DNA from: Actinomycetota bacterium
GTDB lineage: Bacteria > Actinomycetota > Actinomycetes > Nanopelagicales > Nanopelagicaceae
Assembly: GCA_947496345.1 (NCBI GenBank)
Contig: CANMCL010000075.1
Location: forward strand, 1-5,144
Direction of reading: 5' to 3'
Length of the DNA stretch: 5,144 nucleotides
The position numbers were made by a program, and so were the translations under genes. Each line of letters starts with the position of its first letter. Position 1 is the first letter of the stretch. This document shows, one piece after another, positions 1-5,144 of this stretch. Below the pieces are notes generated by a model that saw only the letters and a list, made by a program, of their open reading frames with translations, did not search any database and was not told where the DNA came from.

Positions 1-36
1 ACGCTTCTTTGGTGCTGCTTTCTTAGCTGCGGCCAC
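1..36 (-). CDS. N-terminal fragment of a Lys/Ala-rich protein, product unknown
   Basis: The first 12 codons of a minus-strand gene running off the left edge. Read in reverse complement, a GTG start is followed by residues AAAKKAAPKKR. An AGGAG Shine-Dalgarno (43-47) lies 6 nt upstream, and an in-frame TAG at 46-48 rules out an earlier start in that frame, so the start is well defined. Lys/Ala/Pro-rich N-termini of this kind occur in actinobacteria on nucleoid proteins (HU-like), on primary sigma factors with a basic N-terminal extension, and on some ribosomal or translation proteins. Twelve residues cannot decide between these, so no function is assigned. It lies downstream of and in the same direction as the MFS gene, but 224 bases away with a probable terminator between, so it probably has its own promoter. 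Confidence 0.7.
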   Translation of the reverse strand, partial: MAAAKKAAPKKR

Positions 37-42
37 GTACTT

Positions 43-47
43 CTCCT
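43..47 (-). promoter_or_regulatory. Ribosome binding site of the left-edge gene
   Basis: Reads AGGAG on the minus strand with 6 nt to the GTG start at 34-36. It fixes the start of the truncated gene and shows that this gene, unlike nadE, is translated from a leadered mRNA. Confidence 0.75.
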
Positions 48-62
48 ATCGGAATGGTTCGG

Positions 63-102
63 ATCCGTCACCCAAACCTGTTCGTGGATAAGTCTGACGG
101 AT
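63..102 (-). repeat. 8-bp inverted repeat in the leader of the left-edge gene
   Basis: ATCCGTCA at 63-70 and TGACGGAT at 95-102 are perfect reverse complements separated by 24 bases. On the minus strand this lies about 27-66 nt upstream of the GTG start and just before its Shine-Dalgarno, so it could form an mRNA leader stem with a large loop or be a widely spaced operator. The loop contains TTATCCACG (minus strand, 83-91), an 8/9 match to the DnaA-box consensus, which may be chance. No known riboswitch class is recognised. Confidence 0.45.
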
Positions 103-196
103 ATATCAAAATATTGCTAGTACATAGTGCGAAAAAACGGAGTGCGTGTCGCAATTTATTTTTTAAATATTTTGTGCATTTAAGAAAAATTTAACG

Positions 197-213
197 ATTT
201 CGGTTACCGAAAT
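197..213 (-). terminator. Probable terminator hairpin after the MFS gene
   Basis: The minus-strand RNA can form a 7-bp stem ATTTCGG / CCGAAAT with a TAA loop; at DNA level it is an 8+8 bp palindrome around one central base. It is followed on the minus strand by CGTTAAATTTTTCTT, a T-rich but not immediately adjacent tract. It lies about 48 bases past the MFS stop codon, where the end of the panB-MFS transcript is expected. The stem is short and AT-rich, so termination may be inefficient; on the plus strand it is followed by a run of seven T, so it could work in both directions. Alternatively the palindrome is a protein-binding site, because related half-sites occur nearby. Confidence 0.5.
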
Positions 214-259
214 ACCGATTTTTTTCCTCAAAATTTCGGTCCAAACTCTCAATTTCGGA
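197..259. repeat. Cluster of ATTTCGGT-type short repeats
   Basis: The octamer ATTTCGGT occurs at 197-204, inverted at 206-213 (ACCGAAAT) and direct at 233-240, with a variant ATTTCGGA at 252-259. This stretch is non-coding, between the MFS stop codon and the left-edge gene. Because the inverted copy at 206-213 can pair with either the 197-204 or the 233-240 copy, two mutually exclusive hairpins are possible in the transcript. The role may be termination, RNA processing or regulator binding; the sequence does not decide. Confidence 0.55.
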
Positions 260-281
260 TTTACTTTTCAGAATTTGGACC
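238..281 (-). repeat. Inverted repeat spanning the MFS stop codon
   Basis: GGTCCAAA at 238-245 and TTTGGACC at 274-281 are perfect 8-bp reverse complements with a 28-base loop that contains the TAA stop (261-263) and the last codons of the MFS gene. In the minus-strand mRNA it would give a stem near the 3' end, ahead of the hairpin at 197-213. It could stabilise the 3' end; the long loop makes it weak as a terminator on its own. Confidence 0.4.
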
Positions 282-1583
282 ATTTTCTGGCGAATTTTCA
301 TTTTCGGCGCGAATTTTTCGCATGGCAACGGCAAATTCGTTGGTTTCGGCATCATATTTTCGCATTTTCGGTAGGAATAAGGCCAAAATTGCCACCGAAA
401 CTATGCAGAGAACCCCTCCGAAAGTTACCGAGAAGTTCAATGTAGTAACCGCCGCCATTGATGCGGCACGCATCTGCCCGGCGAGTGGTCCAATCGAATA
501 TGAAAGTAGTTCGATACCGGCAAGCCGTCCGCGATATCCATCTGGGATTGTTTGGTTCCAAATAACGCCACGGAAAAGTGCGCTGACCATATCTGCCGCC
601 CCGGCCATGGCAAGAAATAGCAGAACCAGAATCAAAGAGTTAGATAGCCCTGCAAATGCGATCGCAGCTCCCCAACCTATCGCCGCCCAAATTACCGCCC
701 GCCCGTGAAAACGATAGGTGCGAGTCCAACCACTTGTCAGAGTTACTACAACGGAGCCAACAGTTCCGGCAGCATAGAGAAGTCCAAGGGCCCAAGGCGC
801 ACCAAGTTGGTCGGCCCAAAAAGGAAAGAGTGCAATCGGCATCGCAAAGAACATCGCTGCTAAATCAACGAGATAAGTTCCAAGTAAATCTTGGCGACTA
901 AACGCATATCGCACACCTTCGATTAACCCTGCCAGAGATGGCTTTTGCGCCCCTGGATTGGCAGGCACGCTTTTTACTCGAGTCAAGAAAGCAAGTGAAA
1001 TAAAGAAGGTGGCGATATCGGCAATGTAACCAACCGAAACTGAATAGGTAGCAATTAATACCCCACCAATTGAGGGACCGATGATGACTCCAAGTTGCCA
1101 GCGCAGAGACATCAGCGCACTTGCCGCCGGTAGATCTGCGTGGCCGACCAATCGGGGCAAGATGGCATCGGCACTTGGACGTTGCAGTCCATTGACTGCG
1201 GCAAAAAGCCCGATGACTACATAGATAAGAATTAGATTTGGGTTGGGTGAAAGCGAGTTAACCAACAAAATTGCGACTAAGGCTAAGGATGCAAACTCGG
1301 TAACCCAGATCATCTTTTTGCGATCGACATAATCAGCTAAGACCCCACCGTAGAGTCCAAAGAGAATGAGAGGGACGATCTCAACTAGGCCAGAAATCCC
1401 AACTGCGATGTATGAGTTGGTCATCTCCTTGATCTGAAAGGGCACAGCGACGTAGGTGATCATTGAACCTAGGTATGTGACCAGCCCAGAGGCCCACAAA
1501 TTTCTAAAATCTGGGTACTTTTCAAGCGGCGTTATATCTATTGCAAAGCGAGGGCGCTTATTTTCTGGCTTGGGTTCAGACAC
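261..1583 (-). CDS. MFS transporter, EntS/DHA3-like exporter family
   Basis: Predicted 440-residue inner-membrane secondary transporter with about 12 hydrophobic segments (roughly 31-50, 57-80, 91-110, 117-134, 164-180, 183-201, 237-255, 263-282, 295-315, 316-340, 357-382 and 383-405) and a hydrophilic central loop near 202-235. The major facilitator motif A is clear at 79-90, between helices 2 and 3 (GGVLADYVDRKK). A GPSIGG turn at 169-174 starts helix 5's conserved stretch, and NGLQRPSADAILPRLV (131-146) and the RGRLAG turn (351-356) are typical of the MFS_3 / enterobactin-exporter-like group. Such proteins export siderophores, drugs or metabolites by proton antiport; the substrate here cannot be told. 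The start is GTG, 5 nt after the panB stop, with only a weak AAGCGA ahead of it, suggesting translational coupling to panB. The tail (about 408-440) is charged and Asn/Glu-rich. Family call is firm, substrate unknown. Confidence 0.9.
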   Translation of the reverse strand: MSEPKPENKRPRFAIDITPLEKYPDFRNLWASGLVTYLGSMITYVAVPFQIKEMTNSYIAVGISGLVEIVPLILFGLYGGVLADYVDRKKMIWVTEFASLALVAILLVNSLSPNPNLILIYVVIGLFAAVNGLQRPSADAILPRLVGHADLPAASALMSLRWQLGVIIGPSIGGVLIATYSVSVGYIADIATFFISLAFLTRVKSVPANPGAQKPSLAGLIEGVRYAFSRQDLLGTYLVDLAAMFFAMPIALFPFWADQLGAPWALGLLYAAGTVGSVVVTLTSGWTRTYRFHGRAVIWAAIGWGAAIAFAGLSNSLILVLLFLAMAGAADMVSALFRGVIWNQTIPDGYRGRLAGIELLSYSIGPLAGQMRAASMAAVTTLNFSVTFGGVLCIVSVAILALFLPKMRKYDAETNEFAVAMRKIRAENENSPENGPNSEK

Positions 1584-1588
1584 GTCGC

Positions 1589-2407
1589 TTAGTTAAAGGT
1601 ATTTTCGGCGCCAGGGAAAGTTCCCCCACGCACATCGGCGGCAAATTCTTCTGCCGCACCCTTTATCTCTTGGCGCAAGTTGCGATATGCCTTCGCTAAC
1701 TTTGGCGGCTTGGCAGTTAATCCAACTAAGTCTGTCCAAACCAAGACTTGTGCATCGCAGTTAACGCCAGCGCCAATTCCAACGGTCGGAATAGTTAGCA
1801 CCGCAGTAATCCGCGCAGCAAGTTCGGCAGGGACTAACTCCAAAACAATGGCAAAGGCCCCTGCCTTTTCCAGGGCGAGCGCAGCTTGGAGAATTGCCTC
1901 ACCATCTTCACGTCCTTGAACTCGATATCCGCCCAGTTGATGAAGTGACTGTGGGGTAAGGCCGAGATGGCCCATCACCGGAATACCGGCAGCGGTTAAC
2001 TTTTCAATTGTTGCGATATGTGCGCCTTCTAATTTCACGGCCATCGCCCCAGCCTCTTTAAAGAAGCGAGTTGAAGTAGCCAGGGCTTGCTCGGGTGAAT
2101 TTTCGTAAGAACCAAAAGGGAGATCGGCGATGACCATGGCGCGCTTTGATGCGCGAACAACGGCGCGGGTAAGTGGGATCAATTCATCCACTGTGACTGC
2201 AATTGTGTTTTCCCCACCAAGGAAATTGTTACCAGCGCTATCGCCAACTAAGAGGACTGGGATTCCGGCCTCATCAAAAATCTCCGCCGTCATCTGTTCG
2301 TATGAAGTGAGCATCGCCCACTTCTCGCCAGATGTCTTGGCCTTCTTCAAATCTAGAATCGTGACGCGACGATGGGCCGCGCCGCCATAAAGGGTCGTTG
2401 TACTCAT
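1589..2407 (-). CDS. panB: 3-methyl-2-oxobutanoate hydroxymethyltransferase (ketopantoate hydroxymethyltransferase)
   Basis: Cytosolic first enzyme of pantothenate (and so CoA) synthesis: it transfers a hydroxymethyl group from 5,10-methylenetetrahydrofolate to 2-oxoisovalerate, giving ketopantoate. The 272-residue product has the usual length and the family's (beta/alpha)8 motifs: VGDSAGNN with metal-ligand D56, IADLPFGSY with D95, KLEG with K125 and E127, GHLGLTPQ (146-153), the probable catalytic glutamate E190 in LELVPAEL, GIGAG..CDAQVLVWTD (210-226), and the C-terminal FPGAENTF. I chose the ATG at 2405-2407 because GGAGG lies 5 nt upstream and the protein then begins MSTTTLYGG; a longer open frame from a TTG at 2453-2455 adds 16 unlikely residues. 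It is followed after 5 nt by the MFS gene (operon) and faces nadE divergently across a 98-base control region. No key residue is missing. Confidence 0.96.
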   Translation of the reverse strand: MSTTTLYGGAAHRRVTILDLKKAKTSGEKWAMLTSYEQMTAEIFDEAGIPVLLVGDSAGNNFLGGENTIAVTVDELIPLTRAVVRASKRAMVIADLPFGSYENSPEQALATSTRFFKEAGAMAVKLEGAHIATIEKLTAAGIPVMGHLGLTPQSLHQLGGYRVQGREDGEAILQAALALEKAGAFAIVLELVPAELAARITAVLTIPTVGIGAGVNCDAQVLVWTDLVGLTAKPPKLAKAYRNLRQEIKGAAEEFAADVRGGTFPGAENTFN

Positions 2408-2412
2408 CTGTT

Positions 2413-2417
2413 CCTCC
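2413..2417 (-). promoter_or_regulatory. Ribosome binding site of panB
   Basis: Reads GGAGG (followed by AA) on the minus strand, 5 nt before the ATG at 2405-2407. It is the strongest Shine-Dalgarno in the window and decides the panB start against the longer TTG-initiated frame. Confidence 0.85.
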
Positions 2418-2454
2418 AGCCTCGAAGCTTCGCGAGAAGTCCCCGGGTATTTCA

Positions 2455-2480
2455 ATTGAGGGTATTGAGGGTATTGAGAT
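2455..2480. repeat. Three tandem 9-bp units between panB and nadE
   Basis: ATTGAGGGT at 2455-2463 and again at 2464-2472 are identical, followed by a partial third unit ATTGAGAT at 2473-2480. Each unit contains TTGAG, resembling a -35 element for nadE, but spacers to the -10 at 2494 would be 14 or 23 bases rather than about 17. The units may be activator-binding repeats or a slippage-prone tract; they would also lie in the panB leader RNA if panB starts near 2475. Confidence 0.7.
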
Positions 2481-2481
2481 A

Positions 2482-2487
2482 AGAGTA
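2482..2487 (-). promoter_or_regulatory. Possible -10 element of the panB-MFS operon
   Basis: Reads TACTCT on the minus strand (TANNNT). TTCATA on the minus strand at 2505-2510, 17 bases upstream, matches TTGACA at 4 of 6 positions and could be the -35. Transcription would begin near 2475, giving a leader of about 68 nt before the panB ATG. It lies in the left arm of the palindrome. Confidence 0.4.
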
Positions 2488-2493
2488 ATCCAT

Positions 2494-2499
2494 TACTCT
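2494..2499 (+). promoter_or_regulatory. -10 element of nadE, probably giving a leaderless mRNA
   Basis: TACTCT fits the actinobacterial TANNNT -10 consensus and ends 6 bases before the nadE ATG at 2506, exactly where transcription would begin on the A of the ATG. No Shine-Dalgarno is present ahead of that ATG. The -35 is not clear; TTGAGA at 2474-2479 is the best match, with a short 14-base spacer. The element lies in the right arm of the palindrome. Confidence 0.6.
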
Positions 2500-2505
2500 T
2501 GAAGT

Positions 2506-4176
2506 ATGAAGTTGCGCATAGCGCTCGCGCAGGTCAACCCGACTGTCGGTGACCTGGCGGCCAATGCTGCGCTGGTGCGGCAGAACGTTGCCGCCGCGCA
2601 ATCCGCGGGTGCGCATATCGTAGTTTTTCCCGAGATGGTTTTAACTGGATACCCAGTGGAAGATTTAGCGCTGCGGCCATCATTTCAAAGCGCCAGCCAG
2701 AGCGCGATTGCAGAACTGGCCAGTGAGTTAACCGGTGAAATCGTCGCAATCGTTGGCTATCTAGATCAAGTAAATGGTGCGCCTCAAAATATGGTGGCGG
2801 TGATTTCTGGTGGCGAGATCAAAGCGCGTTATGCCAAGTGCCACCTGCCGAATTACGGCGTCTTCGATGAGTACCGCAATTTTGTCCCGGGGGATAAGAC
2901 CTTGGTGGTTCGCATCCACGGCGTTGATGTTGGTATTGCAATTTGTGAAGACCTTTGGATTGATGGCGGAATCACTGCGCAATTAGCCGCACGTAAACCT
3001 GGCTTAATCATTGTTCCGAACGGATCTCCATATGAGCGCGCTAAAGATGATGTGCGATTGGCTCTGGTTACCAAGCGCGCTCGCCAAGCCGCGGCCCCAC
3101 TTGTCTATGTAAATATGACTGGTGGCCAAGATGATCTGGTCTTTGATGGCGACAGCATTGTTGTCGATAAGGAAGGTGCAGTCATTGCGCGCGCCCCACA
3201 ATTTGCCGATGATTTAAGAGTTGTTGATATTGATGTGGCAACTCAAACCAGCCAGCCCGATGTCGTTATCTCCGCGGAAGTTGCAGCGATTGCCCAGCCT
3301 TTAACTCCCGAAATTGCGCCGGCGCTAAATGACTTAGAAGAGATCTGGCAGGCGCTGGTAATTGGTTTACGAGATTACGTGGAAAAGAATGGTTTCCGTA
3401 GCGTCGTAGTTGGTTTATCTGGCGGAATTGACTCGGCGTTGGTTGCAGCAATTGCGATCGATGCCTTGGGTGCTAAACGAGTAAATGGCGTTGCCATGCC
3501 AAGTAAATATTCTTCGGATCATTCGATTTCAGATGCACAAGCTTTAGCCGATGCCACCGGGATACATTTTCGCACCGTCGCAATTGGCCCAATGGTTGAT
3601 GCCTATATGAACAACTTGGTTTTAAAGGGGCTGGCTGAAGAAAATTTACAGGCGCGCGTTCGTGGCACGACTCTGATGGGAATCTCAAATCAAGAAGGAC
3701 ATCTCGTTTTAGCAACTGGCAATAAGTCAGAGCTAGCCGTTGGTTATTCAACTTTGTACGGCGATGCAGTCGGTGGCTTTGCTCCGATAAAAGATATTTA
3801 CAAGACCGATGTTTGGGCGCTGGCACGTTGGCGAAATGAGGTTGCGGGCAAACGCGGTGAGGCTGCACCGATTCCAGTTAACTCAATTGAGAAAGAACCA
3901 AGTGCCGAACTGCGCCCCGATCAGAAAGATTCAGATTCTCTTCCTGATTACTTATTACTCGATCGCGTATTAACGGCTTATGTCGATGACGATCAGGGAT
4001 CAGAGGCGTTAATTGCCGCGGGCTTTGATGAAGTTTTGGTCCGTCGAGTGATCGCAATGGTCGATAAGGCCGAGTACAAGCGTCGCCAATATCCGCCGGG
4101 CACAAAGGTTTCCAAGCGTGCTTTTGGTAAGGATCGCAGACTTCCAATGACTTCGCGCTGGCAAGAAGGTTCGTAA
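2506..4176 (+). CDS. nadE: Glutamine-dependent NAD+ synthetase
   Basis: Cytosolic last step of NAD synthesis: nicotinate adenine dinucleotide is adenylated with ATP and then amidated using ammonia released from glutamine. The 556-residue product has two domains. The N-terminal nitrilase-like glutaminase (about 1-260) has the Glu-Lys-Cys triad: E43 in FPEMVLTGYP, K111 in KCHLPNYGVFDE and C147 in ICEDLW. The C-terminal synthetase (about 275-550) has the ATP PP-loop SGGIDS (305-310), MPSKYSS (331-337), EENLQARVRG (378-387), ATGNKSE (403-409), GDAVGGFAPIKD (419-430), PSAELRPDQKDSDSLPDY (465-482) and the terminal KRRQYPPGTKVSKRAFGKDRR. Length matches the shorter bacterial two-domain NadE, unlike the longer (about 680 residue) mycobacterial enzyme. 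MKLRIALAQVNPTVGD is the expected N-terminus, supporting ATG 2506 and leaderless translation. All key residues are present, so it should be active with glutamine. The glnA2 gene follows closely on the same strand. Confidence 0.97.
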   Translation: MKLRIALAQVNPTVGDLAANAALVRQNVAAAQSAGAHIVVFPEMVLTGYPVEDLALRPSFQSASQSAIAELASELTGEIVAIVGYLDQVNGAPQNMVAVISGGEIKARYAKCHLPNYGVFDEYRNFVPGDKTLVVRIHGVDVGIAICEDLWIDGGITAQLAARKPGLIIVPNGSPYERAKDDVRLALVTKRARQAAAPLVYVNMTGGQDDLVFDGDSIVVDKEGAVIARAPQFADDLRVVDIDVATQTSQPDVVISAEVAAIAQPLTPEIAPALNDLEEIWQALVIGLRDYVEKNGFRSVVVGLSGGIDSALVAAIAIDALGAKRVNGVAMPSKYSSDHSISDAQALADATGIHFRTVAIGPMVDAYMNNLVLKGLAEENLQARVRGTTLMGISNQEGHLVLATGNKSELAVGYSTLYGDAVGGFAPIKDIYKTDVWALARWRNEVAGKRGEAAPIPVNSIEKEPSAELRPDQKDSDSLPDYLLLDRVLTAYVDDDQGSEALIAAGFDEVLVRRVIAMVDKAEYKRRQYPPGTKVSKRAFGKDRRLPMTSRWQEGS

Positions 4177-4188
4177 CACAGCCGTAAC
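4173..4188 (+). promoter_or_regulatory. GTAAC direct repeat ahead of glnA2, possible GlnR-like half-site pair
   Basis: GTAAC at 4173-4177 and 4184-4188 are separated by exactly 6 bases (acagcc). The GlnR box of actinobacteria is described as gTnAc-n6-GaAAc, often doubled; the first unit fits and the second matches GAAAC at 4 of 5 positions. A second pair does not follow (TTGGC at 4195-4199). It overlaps the nadE stop codon and lies 24-60 bases before the candidate glnA2 starts, a plausible place for nitrogen control. Chance is quite possible. Confidence 0.3.
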
Positions 4189-4232
4189 TTGGCCTTGGCA
4201 AGATGTGGGCTATGTCCGCTAACGATTCACAG

Positions 4233-5144
4233 ATGAGCAAGCAGCAGGAGTTTGTGCTGCGCACAATTGAAGAGCGCAATATTCGTTTTATCCGGTTGTG
4301 GTTTACCGATGTTTTGGGTTATTTAAAATCTGTTGCGATCGCACCTGCTGAATTAGTAAATGCTTTTGAAGAAGGTATCGGTTTTGATGGATCTGCAATT
4401 GAAGGATTTGCGCGAGTTACTGAATCAGATATGTTGGCAAAGCCAGATCCCGCAACATTTTCAATTTTGCCTTGGCGCACTGAATCACCGGGTGCCGCTC
4501 GTATGTTCTGTGACATTACGATGCCAGATGGATCTCCATCGCATGCCGATCCCCGCAATGTTTTGCGTCGCACATTAAATAAGGCGGCGCAGATGGGTTA
4601 CACCTGTTACACCCACCCTGAGATTGAATTCTTCTTATTTAAATCCAATCCAGTAAAGGGTGAGCAACCAATCCCAGTTGATCAAGGTGGCTACTTTGAT
4701 CACACACCAGCGGTTGTAGGCCATGACTTCCGTCGCCAAGCGATCACGATGCTGGAGGCGATGGGAATCTCAGTTGAATTTAGCCATCACGAAGGCGCAC
4801 CGGGTCAGCAAGAAATCGATCTGCGTTATGCCGATGCTTTAAGCACCGCAGATAACATCATGACTTTCCGCCACGTGATTAAGGAAGTTGCCCTCGAGCA
4901 AGGTTTCTACGCCTCATTTATGCCAAAGCCATTTACCGATCATCCTGGCAGCGGAATGCATACCCACGTCTCGCTCTTTGAAGGCGAGAAAAATGCTTTC
5001 TATGATGCATCGGCGGAATTTAATTTATCGAAAGTCGCCCGTTCATTTATCGCAGGAATCTTGAAGCACTCATCTGAAATAACAGCGGTCACAAATCAAT
5101 GGGTCAACTCTTATAAGCGTTTGCAAGGTGGGGGAGAAGCGCCG
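4233..5144 (+). CDS. glnA2: Type I glutamine synthetase family protein, GlnA2-like, 3' truncated by window edge
   Basis: The first 304 codons of a dodecameric GS-I family enzyme, open to the last base. From MSKQQEFVLRT the text closely follows remembered actinobacterial GlnA2 sequences. Visible sites: active-site loop FDGSAIEGF (51-59), metal-ligand glutamates E130 and E132 in HPEIEF, Y154, HHEGAPGQQE with E187 and E194, the ATP signature KPFTDHPGSGMH (232-243), and NSYKR with R296. The E. coli ammonium-site Ser53 is replaced by Ala55 while the Asp (D52) remains. In Streptomyces coelicolor GlnA2 has been reported as a gamma-glutamylpolyamine synthetase, so substrate may be an amine rather than ammonium; this is inference. 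The adenylylation tyrosine would lie beyond the edge. I chose ATG 4233 by family N-terminus; in-frame ATGs at 4203 and 4212 would add 10 or 7 residues. None has a Shine-Dalgarno; AACGAT (4221-4226) or CAAGAT (4199-4204) could give leaderless starts, or the gene may be read through from nadE. Confidence 0.93.
   Translation, partial: MSKQQEFVLRTIEERNIRFIRLWFTDVLGYLKSVAIAPAELVNAFEEGIGFDGSAIEGFARVTESDMLAKPDPATFSILPWRTESPGAARMFCDITMPDGSPSHADPRNVLRRTLNKAAQMGYTCYTHPEIEFFLFKSNPVKGEQPIPVDQGGYFDHTPAVVGHDFRRQAITMLEAMGISVEFSHHEGAPGQQEIDLRYADALSTADNIMTFRHVIKEVALEQGFYASFMPKPFTDHPGSGMHTHVSLFEGEKNAFYDASAEFNLSKVARSFIAGILKHSSEITAVTNQWVNSYKRLQGGGEAP

Larger units (their letters stand above)
2481..2500. promoter_or_regulatory. 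Perfect palindromic operator candidate in the divergent panB/nadE region
   Basis: AAGAGTAAT, two bases CC, then ATTACTCTT: 9-bp arms with no mismatch. It sits between the two divergent genes, 5 bases before the nadE ATG. Each arm contains TACTCT on one strand, so the palindrome overlaps a -10-like element in both directions and a dimeric regulator bound here could block both promoters. No T tract follows either side, so a terminator is unlikely. The regulator is unknown; NAD regulators such as NrtR or a GntR/TetR-type repressor are only guesses. Confidence 0.65.

Noticed and set aside
83..91. DnaA box or replication origin
   Set aside because: A single 8/9 match with no cluster of boxes and no dnaA/dnaN/gyrB neighbours.
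101..160. Promoter of the left-edge gene (TTGCGA and several TA-rich -10-like hexamers on the minus strand)
   Set aside because: A promoter must lie somewhere here, but spacings are poor (19-22 bases) and AT-rich DNA gives many equal candidates, so no position is assigned.
322..708. Plus-strand open frame opposite the MFS gene
   Set aside because: It lies antisense to a well-supported transporter gene and its translation resembles no known family.
2421..2440. CGAAGCTTCG palindrome and small CTTC/GAAG hairpin in the panB leader as a riboswitch or attenuator
   Set aside because: Stems are only 4-5 bp, or have no loop, and no T tract follows; too weak to call.
2408..2455. Longer panB open frame from a TTG at 2453-2455 (16 extra residues)
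   Set aside because: The ATG at 2405-2407 has a strong GGAGG at 5 nt, and the extra residues are not part of the usual PanB N-terminus.
3473..4279. Minus-strand open frames of about 130 codons opposite nadE
   Set aside because: They are antisense to highly conserved nadE motifs and have low-quality compositions typical of shadow frames.
4319..4578. Small open frames on both strands overlapping the glnA2 start region
   Set aside because: The frame encoding the GS motifs runs open through this region to the window edge; the others are shadows.

Overview
The window looks like an ordinary chromosomal segment of an actinobacterium with moderate to low GC for that phylum. The partial glutamine synthetase is of the actinobacterial GlnA2 type, the left edge begins a Lys/Ala-rich protein typical of actinobacterial N-termini, GTG starts are used, and at least one gene (nadE) appears to be leaderless. 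A small-genome aquatic lineage such as Nanopelagicales (acI) would fit, but this is inference without a database search. I see no mobile element, CRISPR array, RNA gene or phage gene.

Layout. Bases 1-36 are the first 12 codons of a minus-strand gene with a clear Shine-Dalgarno. Bases 37-260 are an AT-rich intergenic region holding that gene's leader (with a long-loop inverted repeat) and, nearer the next gene, a cluster of ATTTCGGT-type repeats that likely forms the terminator of the gene to the right. Bases 261-1583 (minus) encode a 12-helix MFS exporter of the EntS/DHA3-like group. Five bases separate it from panB (1589-2407, minus), ketopantoate hydroxymethyltransferase, so the two very probably form one operon, panB first. 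The 98-base gap to 2506 is a divergent control region with three tandem 9-bp units and a perfect 9+9 bp palindrome whose arms carry a TACTCT -10 element on both strands. To the right, nadE (2506-4176, plus) encodes glutamine-dependent NAD+ synthetase, followed after a short gap by the first ~304 codons of glnA2 (4233 to the window end, plus), cut off by the edge.

How the genes fit together. panB starts the pantothenate/CoA branch and nadE finishes NAD; both are cofactor genes reading away from one shared palindrome, which suggests joint control. nadE consumes glutamine as nitrogen donor; the downstream gene encodes a glutamine synthetase homologue, although its active-site loop (Ser to Ala at the ammonium site) points to the GlnA2 branch, for which gamma-glutamylation of other amines has been reported. 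The best targets for a second look are the divergent palindrome, the repeat cluster after the MFS gene, and the GlnA2 substrate site. I found no convincing new multi-gene system.
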